The notes beneath the pieces are model-generated. The model did not search any database, had not been told where the DNA came from, and saw nothing but the letters and a program-made list of their open reading frames with translations. The translations under genes were made by a program, and so were the position numbers. From Desulfovibrio sp. (GTDB lineage Bacteria > Desulfobacterota > Desulfovibrionia > Desulfovibrionales > Desulfovibrionaceae): a stretch of DNA of 5,698 nt. The stretch lies in assembly GCA_014804915.1 (NCBI GenBank), contig JAAUYW010000090.1, positions 1 through 5,698 of the forward strand, written 5' to 3'. Shown here in pieces: positions 1 through 5,698 of the stretch (the stretch's first letter is position 1; each line of letters begins with the position of its first letter).

Positions 1-1
1 A

Positions 2-937
2 AGAGACGTCAACGCCTTGCGCGTGGGCCATGCGCGCTCTGCCGGCTATGGCCGCATTGCTGTGCAATGGCGGGAGGGAGATGCGGCCAGGCAGTCAGGC
101 GACGCTGAAAAGGCTTTTCTCCTGTTTCTTGAATCGCAATTCATGCCAACTCCGTCCTGGGCCGACTGCCAGGCAAGCCTTTGCCGTGAAATCGGCCGTC
201 TGGCAGGCCAGGAGCCGCGAATCACCGCTTTTTATGGCAGCCAGGAGGAAATTCAGGGTTACAGCGGCTTCTGGAATCGGCCAAGAACCTCGCGAACCTG
301 CCTGGCAATGGGCAACGTAATCCGGATTGAATTTGAGGCGCCCGTGGCGTTGCCGCCGGCTTTTTGCATTGGCGCGGCCCAGCTCGAAGGCTATGGCCGA
401 ATTCTCGTCAATCCGCCCTTCCTGATGAGCGCGGAGCCGGCCATCGTGCCGCTCCTGCCCGCCAAGCCGGAGCAGGCAAGAGAAGCAAGCCCGGCCAGCC
501 TGTCCATCTGGCCGCTTCTGCGTGAAAGAATCATCAGCCGCCAAATGCGGGAACAGGTCAGCCTCTGGCTCAATGAGCCGGCCTGGCATAACTTCCTTGA
601 GGATGTGAAAAAGTTTGAAAAGCCGACTGCCAGCCAGCGCAATAATTTGCGCGACATGGGAGTGGCAGCATTCCGTGAGATGCTTGGCAAAACCCCGGGC
701 GAGCAATGGAAGCAGGCTGTGGCCCGCTGTCCCTTTACCGGGCGACGGGATCATCTTTCCGAGATCATGCTCAAGCTGCTGGATCCTGATATTTTCTGTA
801 AAACCTGGCGATTTACGCCGTCTGATCTCCCCGGGCAGCCTGAGTCCGCAGATGCGGCAAAGGCGCAGCGGCTATTTGTGCGCCAGCTGGTTTCAACCTG
901 GAACAAGCTTTCCAGGCTTTCTTCTGACAAGGAGTAG
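2..937 (+). CDS. csx10: Csx10-like (Cas5-type) RAMP subunit of type III-D CRISPR complex, 5' end missing
   Basis: C-terminal 311 residues of a protein that is open to the left edge (first whole codon AGA at 2), so the true start lies outside; the TTG at 17 is only an internal codon. Two glycine-rich RAMP loops are visible: RSAGYGR (nt 35-55) and LEGYGRILVNP (about nt 383-415). Between them sits a GYSGFWNRPR segment followed by an AMGNVIRIEF strand. This order resembles Csx10, the Cas5-like subunit of type III-D complexes that contacts the crRNA 5' handle. After the second loop, from about nt 495 on, comes a helix-rich region of about 145 residues with PTASQRNNLR (nt 623-652) and many Lys/Arg/Glu residues. 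This could be the usual Csx10 C-terminal region or a fused Cas11-like small subunit. The gene ends in TAG three bases before the next one. The family call is fairly firm; whether an extra Cas7 unit is fused at the missing N-terminus cannot be seen. Confidence 0.78.
   Translation, partial: RDVNALRVGHARSAGYGRIAVQWREGDAARQSGDAEKAFLLFLESQFMPTPSWADCQASLCREIGRLAGQEPRITAFYGSQEEIQGYSGFWNRPRTSRTCLAMGNVIRIEFEAPVALPPAFCIGAAQLEGYGRILVNPPFLMSAEPAIVPLLPAKPEQAREASPASLSIWPLLRERIISRQMREQVSLWLNEPAWHNFLEDVKKFEKPTASQRNNLRDMGVAAFREMLGKTPGEQWKQAVARCPFTGRRDHLSEIMLKLLDPDIFCKTWRFTPSDLPGQPESADAAKAQRLFVRQLVSTWNKLSRLSSDKE
929..934 (+). promoter_or_regulatory. Ribosome binding site of the double Cas7 gene
   Basis: AAGGAG lies six bases before the ATG at 941 and inside the last codons of the Csx10-like gene. 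It decides the start at 941 over the in-frame ATG at 956. Confidence 0.75.
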
Positions 938-940
938 CAG

Positions 941-2395
941 ATGCGCATTTTCCGCATGCTTATTGAATGCCTTACGCCGCTCCATTGTGGCGGCGGCGAG
1001 GAGGATCCACTCCAGGATCAGCCTGTTTCCCGCGATGCCTTCGGGCTTTGGCGCATACCTGGCTCCTCCCTGGCGGGCGCGCTGCGCAGCCTCTCGGAGC
1101 GCATTGATTCCGCCCTGACTGCCACAATGTTTGGCGAGCGTGAAGCCGGCGGCCAGAGGCCATCCCTGATCTGGTGCGAGGACGCGCTGCTGCTTGATTG
1201 GGATGGCGAAACCGCGCTGGCCAAAAAGTTGGCAGGCAGGCCGGTCGCAATTCCCCTGGGGCCGTTTGTCCGCGATCATGTGGCTCTTGACTTGCAAACG
1301 GGCAGCGCAGTGAGGGGAGGCAAATTTGATGCCGAGATTGTGCCCCCTGGAGCCCGTTTTCTGATTTCGCTGCGTTGCGATGGCTGGAACAGGCAGCTTG
1401 CTTGTGAAGAAAAGGCCCATTTTGACAGGCTCTGCGCCCTGCTCAATTCCGGCGCCCTTGATCTGGGGGGCAAGACCGCCAATGGCTATGGTCGCTATCG
1501 CTGCCTGGAGGCCCAGTATCGCGAGCTGAATCTGGAAAATCCGCAGGATATGGAAATGTGGCTGAATCTCACAACAGGCGCCATGCTCAAGCCAGGCGAA
1601 GGCAGGGATCTGCCTTTGGGCGCAAATGCGGCAGAGATGGGCGGCCAGGGGTTGCATGGCCATGTTGATCTGGAGCTGGTCTGCGATGCGCCAATCCTGA
1701 TTGGGGGAGGAGATCCGGGAACCGGTCGCGCGCGGCCCTCGGAGGCGGATCTGGTCTTTGCGCTTTCTCCCTGGCTTGATTATGAAAATGGACGCCTGGA
1801 CTGGCGTCCCGTATTGCCAGGCAGCGCAATCAAGGGCGTCTTGCGCCATGCGGCCTATAATATCCTGCGCGACAGGGGGCTGGACGCGCAACGCAGCCGC
1901 GCCAGGCTGGACTCCCTGTTTGGCCATATCGGAAATGAGGCAAACGGCGAGGGTCAGCGCGGCAAGCTGGTTGTTGAGGATTGCCCGCTGCCAGCCCGGT
2001 CCACGTCGCAATTTATCCAGCATGTAGCCCTGGATCGCTTCACTGGCGGCGCCAGGGAAGGCGCCCTGTTCAGCGAGGAGCCATACTGGCTGCCTGATCT
2101 GGAAATTCCCCTGCGCCTTCAGGTGCGCGAGGCCAATGCGGCTGAAGCAGGGTTAATATTCCAGACGCTGCTTGATCTTGGGGATGGCCTTTTGAGCATT
2201 GGCAGCGGCGGCAATCGCGGCAATGGCAGGCTGAAGGCAAGGGCCGGGGCAGGCGCGCGGGAATTTCTTGGCACGCTCAGGGGCGACCTGGCCTGGAATG
2301 CGGAGCCAGTACTGCATGGCGATCCTGCGGGACGCCTTGAAAACTTGCGGTTTCTGGCAAGGCAATGGGATGCCGCAATGGAGGCTTGGCAATGA
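941..2395 (+). CDS. Tandem double Cas7 (Csm3-like) RAMP protein, type III-D
   Basis: Protein of 484 residues built from two Cas7/Csm3-like units, whereas a single Csm3 is usually about 220-300 residues. Unit 1 (about 1-190) has LTPLHCGGG at 11-19, QDQPVSRD at 25-32, IPGSSLAGALR at 39-49, a DLQTGSAVRGGKFD strand pair at 117-130 and the loop GGKTANGYGR at 176-185. Unit 2 (about 240-435) has APILIGGG at 250-257, LPGSAIKGVLR at 292-302, LFG at 326-328, HVALDRFTGGAREGALF at 361-377 and the loop GSGGNRGNGR at 421-430. Cas7 units form the crRNA-binding backbone, and an Asp in the N-terminal loop cuts target RNA. By position, Asp26 is the match in unit 1 and Asp270 a likely match in unit 2. The start ATG has an AAGGAG site six bases upstream, which favours it over the in-frame ATG at 956. 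The stop overlaps the csx19 start. It corresponds best to the 'Cas7-2x' subunit of the III-D variant. Confidence 0.88.
   Translation: MRIFRMLIECLTPLHCGGGEEDPLQDQPVSRDAFGLWRIPGSSLAGALRSLSERIDSALTATMFGEREAGGQRPSLIWCEDALLLDWDGETALAKKLAGRPVAIPLGPFVRDHVALDLQTGSAVRGGKFDAEIVPPGARFLISLRCDGWNRQLACEEKAHFDRLCALLNSGALDLGGKTANGYGRYRCLEAQYRELNLENPQDMEMWLNLTTGAMLKPGEGRDLPLGANAAEMGGQGLHGHVDLELVCDAPILIGGGDPGTGRARPSEADLVFALSPWLDYENGRLDWRPVLPGSAIKGVLRHAAYNILRDRGLDAQRSRARLDSLFGHIGNEANGEGQRGKLVVEDCPLPARSTSQFIQHVALDRFTGGAREGALFSEEPYWLPDLEIPLRLQVREANAAEAGLIFQTLLDLGDGLLSIGSGGNRGNGRLKARAGAGAREFLGTLRGDLAWNAEPVLHGDPAGRLENLRFLARQWDAAMEAWQ
2380..2384 (+). promoter_or_regulatory. Ribosome binding site of csx19, with ATGA start/stop overlap
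   Basis: GGAGG lies seven bases before the ATG at 2392, within the end of the double Cas7 gene. The ATG shares bases with the upstream TGA (2393-2395), a usual sign of translational coupling. Confidence 0.75.
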
Positions 2396-2823
2396 AACCC
2401 GAATTTGAATTGAAGCCTGGCCGTCTGTTTCTTGAAGAGCGGGAGGCCAGCGTGGAGGAATTTCTCGGCCTTGCTGCGCAATACCAAAAAAATGCCTGGC
2501 TGATGGCCGAATCGCCGCGCAGATTTGTTTTCAGGGCTTTTGACGGTGAGCTGGATGGCCAGTTGCGCCAGGAGGCCATGAGTTTGATCGTGTTTGGTCC
2601 AGAAGCGGAAATCCGCTTTGAAAGGCCTTTTGGGGATCAGACCGGCTGGCTGCGTCTGGCGCGTCCTGAAAGCGGCGGCAGGGAATGTCTTTTTAGGCGC
2701 GTAAGCGCCCTGCTGCGCGATGGCAGCGGCGGGAAACTGCTGTATGAGGAGTTCTACCAGCCTGATGAATCCGGCTTTCTGGTAAAATTTTGCGGTCGCC
2801 TGTGCGGCGTGGAGGCAAGCTGA
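2392..2823 (+). CDS. csx19: Csx19-like small protein of type III-D CRISPR complex
   Basis: A 143-residue soluble protein with no membrane segment or signal peptide. Csx19 proteins are small subunits found only with type III-D effectors; their exact role is poorly defined. Supporting marks are a central LIVFGPEAEIRFER stretch (65-78) followed by a Trp-containing strand (GWLRLA, 85-90), and a C-terminal YEEFYQPDESGFLVKFCGRL segment (118-137), both in the order I recall for this family. Position supports the call strongly: it lies between the double Cas7 and the Cas7-with-insertion genes. The ATG at 2392 was chosen over the in-frame ATG at 2365 because it forms an ATGA overlap with the upstream stop and has GGAGG seven bases before it. 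Sequence similarity in this family is low, so the name rests partly on context; a divergent, unrelated small subunit is the main alternative. Confidence 0.72.
   Translation: MKPEFELKPGRLFLEEREASVEEFLGLAAQYQKNAWLMAESPRRFVFRAFDGELDGQLRQEAMSLIVFGPEAEIRFERPFGDQTGWLRLARPESGGRECLFRRVSALLRDGSGGKLLYEEFYQPDESGFLVKFCGRLCGVEAS
2811..2815 (+). promoter_or_regulatory. Ribosome binding site of the Cas7-insertion gene, with TGATG overlap
   Basis: GGAGG lies seven bases before the ATG at 2823. The ATG shares its A with the csx19 stop TGA (2821-2823). This supports ATG 2823 over TTG 2790. Confidence 0.75.
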
Positions 2824-4817
2824 TGCAAAAGGGCATATTGAAAATTCGCCAGACCAGGAAAGGCAGGGAATATCTGGTTGAGTATGTCAATGCCAGGGGC
2901 AAGACCATTCAGACTGCCATCATGCCCCAGAACAGGCACTTTGACCAGGCAACTGCAGTGGACAATGACCCGCTGGAATTTGAGCTGCTCAATGGCGTGC
3001 CTGTAAAGTGCGTTGTGCCAGGCAAGGAGACTGCGCCGGTTGCCCGGGCCGCGCCCGCAGGGCGCCAGAATTTGGAGGCCGCGCAGGGCTATCGGAGCGC
3101 TCCTGCCAATGCGCAGGGCAGGGCCCTTGTTGACGCTGTGGCGCCCTATAACTTTGTGCCCTTTGACGCTGCGGCAGTGCTGCCCGCTTTTGAGGATGAG
3201 GAAGGCATCTGGAGCGGCACAATCACTTGCTCCCTGAAAGCGCTGACGCCGTTGCTGGTTTGCGCCAGGCCCGAAAAAGGCAGCGAAACCGCCCCTGGCA
3301 TTTGCCGCTTTATGCAGGCCAATGGCGGGAATATCATTCCAGGCACATCCATAAAGGGTATGTTTCGGGCCCTGCTGGAAATTCTTTCCTTTTCAAATAT
3401 GGAGCAGGTATCGGCCAGGCATCTTTTCTGGCGCACAGTGGACAGGCCGGCCTATCGCGAATTTTTCAGCGGGGAGGAGATACTGGGCGGCTATTTGCGC
3501 AAGTCTGGCGCCGAATATACCCTTGTTCCTGTAAGGGTCACCCCCAGGGAAGCGGGCGCGCCCAGGGTGAAGGGCTGCGAGCGCGTTGAAACTGGCGGCC
3601 TCTTCAAGAACGGCAAGAAATCAAGGGATTATGATTTCCACGAGCCGCCCGCAGATGTGAAGGGGCAGCCGCTGCCTGCGGAGATTGTTAATACATTCTG
3701 GGCGCAGCTGACGCCCAATCAGGAATCGCCCAGACGCTGGGCAAAGGCCAGGCGTGAGGAACGCCTGAAAACAGCGCCTGGTCTGCCGGTATTCTATCGC
3801 GTGGATGAAAGGGGCGAAGTGGCAGAGCTTGGCTTTTGCCGCTATTTCAGGCTCAAATACAAATATTCCGCCCATGAGCTGGCCTATCCGGATGGAGTGC
3901 GCGTGCCCTGCGATTTTGTGACCCGTCTTTTTGGTTCCGCGGGGAACGGCCTGGACGGCAGCGCGTTCAGGGGCCGGGTAACTGTTGAAGCGGCGAGGAT
4001 CCAGGGAGCGCCATATCGTGAAAATGGCCTCGAAGCTGTGCTGGGGGGCCCAAAGCCTACTTGCCTGCCACTGTATCTTGAGCAGGATGCCTCCAGGGTA
4101 AAGACAATCGCCAAAGGCAGAAAGAACAATCTGGAATACATGAAAAACTACAATGACCGGGATGCCAGGCTGCGCGGCCGCAAACTGTACTGGCATCACG
4201 ATGTGGATGAAAGTTTCTTTCCCGGCAGGGAAACGATGAACAAAAGGGATGGCACGAAAAACAACAAGGTTATAACGCGCCTGTTCCCTCTGGACACGGG
4301 CGCGGAGGCGAGGATCGTCATTCATGTGGAGCGCTTGACTGCGACAGAACTGGGGGGCCTTTTCGAGGCCATTCAGCTGCCTGCGGGCCATGCCCATAAA
4401 CTTGGCATGGGCAAGTCCCTGGGGCTTGGGTCAGTGCGCCTTGAAATAGTAGACGCGGCGGTCTTTGACGCGCGCAAGCTGCACGGCTCCCTTGTTGAAA
4501 GGCTGGGACAGGCGCCGGCAAGCCTCTCCGTGGAAAAAATTGCCGAATTGCGCAAGGGCTTCAGGAACAGGATTTTGGCGGCAGTGCGTGAGCGCTGCCG
4601 CAAGTGGCGCGATATAGGCGAATATGACGAGCTTCCGCCGATCCGCGCCTTGCGGATTCTGATGGATTATCAAAACAGGCCAAAGCCTGCCCAGGTGCGG
4701 ACGATGACCCTGCGCCATATCCAGGGCGATCCCTTGACGCAGGTCAATTTTGGCAATCACGCCATTTTGCCTGCTCCGGAAGAAGTCATAAGGAATGGCT
4801 CAGCCCAGGGCAGCTGA
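2823..4817 (+). CDS. Large Cas7 RAMP protein with insertion (TIGR03986-like), type III-D
   Basis: A 664-residue RAMP protein. Residues 1-68 look like a small beta-rich, possibly OB/cold-shock-like domain (KGILKIRQTRKGREYLVEYV, 3-22). A loose Ala/Gly/Gln-rich linker follows (about 70-106), then the APYNFVPF motif (107-114). The Cas7 core begins with LKALTPLLV (138-146) and IPGTSIKGMFRALLEIL (172-188), continues with RLFGS (368-372) and LRGRKLYWHHD (450-460), and closes with the glycine-rich loop HKLGMGKSLGLGS (525-537). Between IPGTSIKG and RLFG lie about 190 residues, against roughly 30 in unit 2 of the upstream double Cas7, so a large insertion sits here. A basic helical tail fills 570-664. 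In the III-D variant complex the corresponding Cas7-insertion subunit sits at the end of the backbone distant from Cas10. The ATG forms TGATG with the csx19 stop and has GGAGG seven bases upstream; an in-frame TTG at 2790 is less likely. No frameshift is seen. Confidence 0.85.
   Translation: MQKGILKIRQTRKGREYLVEYVNARGKTIQTAIMPQNRHFDQATAVDNDPLEFELLNGVPVKCVVPGKETAPVARAAPAGRQNLEAAQGYRSAPANAQGRALVDAVAPYNFVPFDAAAVLPAFEDEEGIWSGTITCSLKALTPLLVCARPEKGSETAPGICRFMQANGGNIIPGTSIKGMFRALLEILSFSNMEQVSARHLFWRTVDRPAYREFFSGEEILGGYLRKSGAEYTLVPVRVTPREAGAPRVKGCERVETGGLFKNGKKSRDYDFHEPPADVKGQPLPAEIVNTFWAQLTPNQESPRRWAKARREERLKTAPGLPVFYRVDERGEVAELGFCRYFRLKYKYSAHELAYPDGVRVPCDFVTRLFGSAGNGLDGSAFRGRVTVEAARIQGAPYRENGLEAVLGGPKPTCLPLYLEQDASRVKTIAKGRKNNLEYMKNYNDRDARLRGRKLYWHHDVDESFFPGRETMNKRDGTKNNKVITRLFPLDTGAEARIVIHVERLTATELGGLFEAIQLPAGHAHKLGMGKSLGLGSVRLEIVDAAVFDARKLHGSLVERLGQAPASLSVEKIAELRKGFRNRILAAVRERCRKWRDIGEYDELPPIRALRILMDYQNRPKPAQVRTMTLRHIQGDPLTQVNFGNHAILPAPEEVIRNGSAQGS
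4778..4785 (+). promoter_or_regulatory. Possible ribosome binding site of cas1
   Basis: GGAAGAAG ends nine bases before the cas1 ATG at 4795, inside the Cas7-insertion gene. It is weaker than the other sites in the window. A second AAGG (4790-4793) is too close to the ATG to serve well. Lower Cas1 synthesis relative to the effector subunits is possible but is inference. Confidence 0.4.
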
Positions 4818-5698
4818 GTCTCTTGCCCAGGCGCTGGCGCGCAAGACGACGCTCTATTTTTCCGCCCGCTCCGGCCAGGTCGTCTTGCATGGGAGCAGTC
4901 TGCTGGTCAGAAAGGCAGGCGATCAGGCCTTTGCCCTGGCGCAAATCCGGCGAGTGGTGCTTCTCGGCCGGGCAACGCTGGATGCGGATATTCTCTATCT
5001 GCTGATGCGCCGCGGCATTCCGGTTGACTGGCTGGACAACATGGGGCGTCCGCTGGGGCAGCTGCTCGCCCTTGCGGACGCCAGGGTCAGCGAAGCTCCT
5101 GATCAGGCCGCTTTTCGCAATACCGAAGACGCGCTGCTTCTCGCAAAAGCCCTCCTTCTGGCCAAGCTTGAAAATTGCCGTGAGGCCATCAGGCGCAGGG
5201 ATGAGCAAAGCCTGCCCTGGCGCGAGCGCATGCTGGCAATTGGCAATGCGGCCGATGCCGAGAGCCTGCGCGGCGCTGAAGGCATTGCCGCGAAAATGTA
5301 TTTTAGCCATTGGCCTGACCTGGTAAGGCCATTTGAATGGCCTGGACGCTGTCCGCATCCAGCGCCTGATCCGGTCAATATGCTGCTCTCGCTCGGGTAT
5401 GGCCTGGTTCACACGCGCCTGGCTTCCGCGTTGCATGCGCAAGGCCTAAATCCAAGGATTGGCTTTTTCCATCTGACCAGGGGGAGGCATTGTGCTCTGG
5501 CCTCTGACTTGATGGAGCCGTTTCGCGCTTTTGTGGATGCCACAGTCCTGAATCTGGTTCGCCTCAGGGAAATCAGGCCGGAAGATTTTACAAAGAAAGG
5601 CGCCAGGTGCGTTTGCGCAGACCAACGCCTGTTTGGATTTTTGCTGACCCGTTTTGAGGAAATGTTCAACAGGATTTTCAAATTTTACCCGGATGCGG
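4795..5698 (+). CDS. cas1: CRISPR-associated endonuclease/integrase Cas1, 3' end missing
   Basis: The reading frame stays open from ATG 4795 to the window end (301 whole codons); a full Cas1 is usually about 300-340 residues, so only the C-terminal end is missing. Cas1 with Cas2 cuts and joins new spacers into the CRISPR array. The N-terminal beta domain is clear: LYFSARSGQVVLHGSSLLVR (20-39), IRRVVLLGRATLDADILYLL (51-70) and RGIPVDWLD (73-81). The alpha-helical catalytic domain has Glu162 (LRGAEGIAAKMYF), His226 (IGFFHLTRGRH), and Asp238 and Glu241 (SDLMEPFR). The E-to-H spacing of 64 equals that of P. aeruginosa Cas1 (E190/H254), so the active site looks intact. The start is fixed by an in-frame TAA at 4789-4791 just before the ATG. 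About 17 residues precede the first strand, and no reverse transcriptase or Cas6 domain is fused at this end. It overlaps the upstream gene by 23 nt, so adaptation and interference genes share one transcript. Confidence 0.95.
   Translation, partial: MAQPRAAESLAQALARKTTLYFSARSGQVVLHGSSLLVRKAGDQAFALAQIRRVVLLGRATLDADILYLLMRRGIPVDWLDNMGRPLGQLLALADARVSEAPDQAAFRNTEDALLLAKALLLAKLENCREAIRRRDEQSLPWRERMLAIGNAADAESLRGAEGIAAKMYFSHWPDLVRPFEWPGRCPHPAPDPVNMLLSLGYGLVHTRLASALHAQGLNPRIGFFHLTRGRHCALASDLMEPFRAFVDATVLNLVRLREIRPEDFTKKGARCVCADQRLFGFLLTRFEEMFNRIFKFYPDA

Noticed and set aside
17..19. TTG at 17 as a true start of the first gene
   Set aside because: The frame is open to the window edge and the protein would begin just before a glycine-rich loop, which lies late in a RAMP domain; the gene is cut by the window.
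893..2023. Long reverse-strand open frame of 376 codons opposite the double Cas7 gene
   Set aside because: It mirrors the codon bias of a clear RAMP gene, has no recognisable domain, and its translation is rich in Ala, Gln and Arg as expected for an antisense shadow.
3621..4397. Reverse-strand open frame of 258 codons opposite the Cas7-insertion gene
   Set aside because: Shadow of a well-supported gene, with no domain and no convincing start context.
941..4817. Zinc-binding cysteine knuckles in the Cas7 units, as in type III-E proteins
   Set aside because: Cysteines are scattered and no CxxC pairs are seen, so sequence alone does not support a zinc site.
4786..5442. Reverse-strand open frame of 218 codons opposite cas1
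   Set aside because: The + strand codes unmistakably for Cas1 over the same bases, and the reverse product shows no known motif.
1..5698. CRISPR array or repeat-spacer units
   Set aside because: The whole window is coding and no regularly spaced direct repeat of 25-40 bases was found; an array, if present, is outside.

Overview
The window lies wholly inside a type III CRISPR-Cas operon transcribed on the + strand. It carries five genes: four parts of a type III-D effector complex and the start of the spacer-integrase gene. Both end genes run off the window. The RNA-binding subunits are recognised by their RAMP (Cas7/Cas5 superfamily) marks: N-terminal 'PL/I...GGG' strands, IPGSS/IPGTS-x-KG motifs and glycine-rich loops such as GYGR and LGMGKSLGLG. 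The adaptation gene is recognised by its Cas1 active-site residues.

Layout: (1) positions 2-937 hold the C-terminal part of a Csx10/Cas5-type protein, with two glycine-rich loops and a helical tail; (2) 941-2395 is a 484-residue protein made of two Cas7 (Csm3-like) units in tandem; (3) 2392-2823 is a small Csx19-like protein; (4) 2823-4817 is a 664-residue Cas7 protein with a large insertion and a small beta-rich N-terminal domain; (5) 4795 to the end is Cas1, starting inside the previous gene and missing only its C-terminal end. Start and stop codons overlap or nearly touch throughout: a 3-nt gap, an ATGA overlap, a TGATG overlap and a 23-nt overlap. Translation is therefore probably coupled along one mRNA. 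No stretch over 300 bases lacks a gene, and no promoter, terminator, CRISPR repeat, tRNA or mobile element is visible.

How the genes work together (family knowledge plus inference): in type III-D complexes the Cas7 units line the crRNA and cut target RNA at regular intervals, Csx10/Cas5 holds the crRNA 5' end, Csx19 is a small subtype-specific subunit, and Cas10 (not in this window, presumably upstream) makes the signal nucleotide or cuts DNA. Cas1, with Cas2 probably downstream, inserts new spacers. The set Csx10, double Cas7, Csx19 and Cas7-with-insertion resembles the III-D variant (III-D2/III-Dv) with partly fused subunits, often discussed as related to the single-protein type III-E effector.

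The organism cannot be named. The sequence is moderately GC-rich, has good AGGAG-type ribosome binding sites and uses AGG freely for arginine. This fits a bacterium, perhaps a delta- or gammaproteobacterium, but that is a weak guess.
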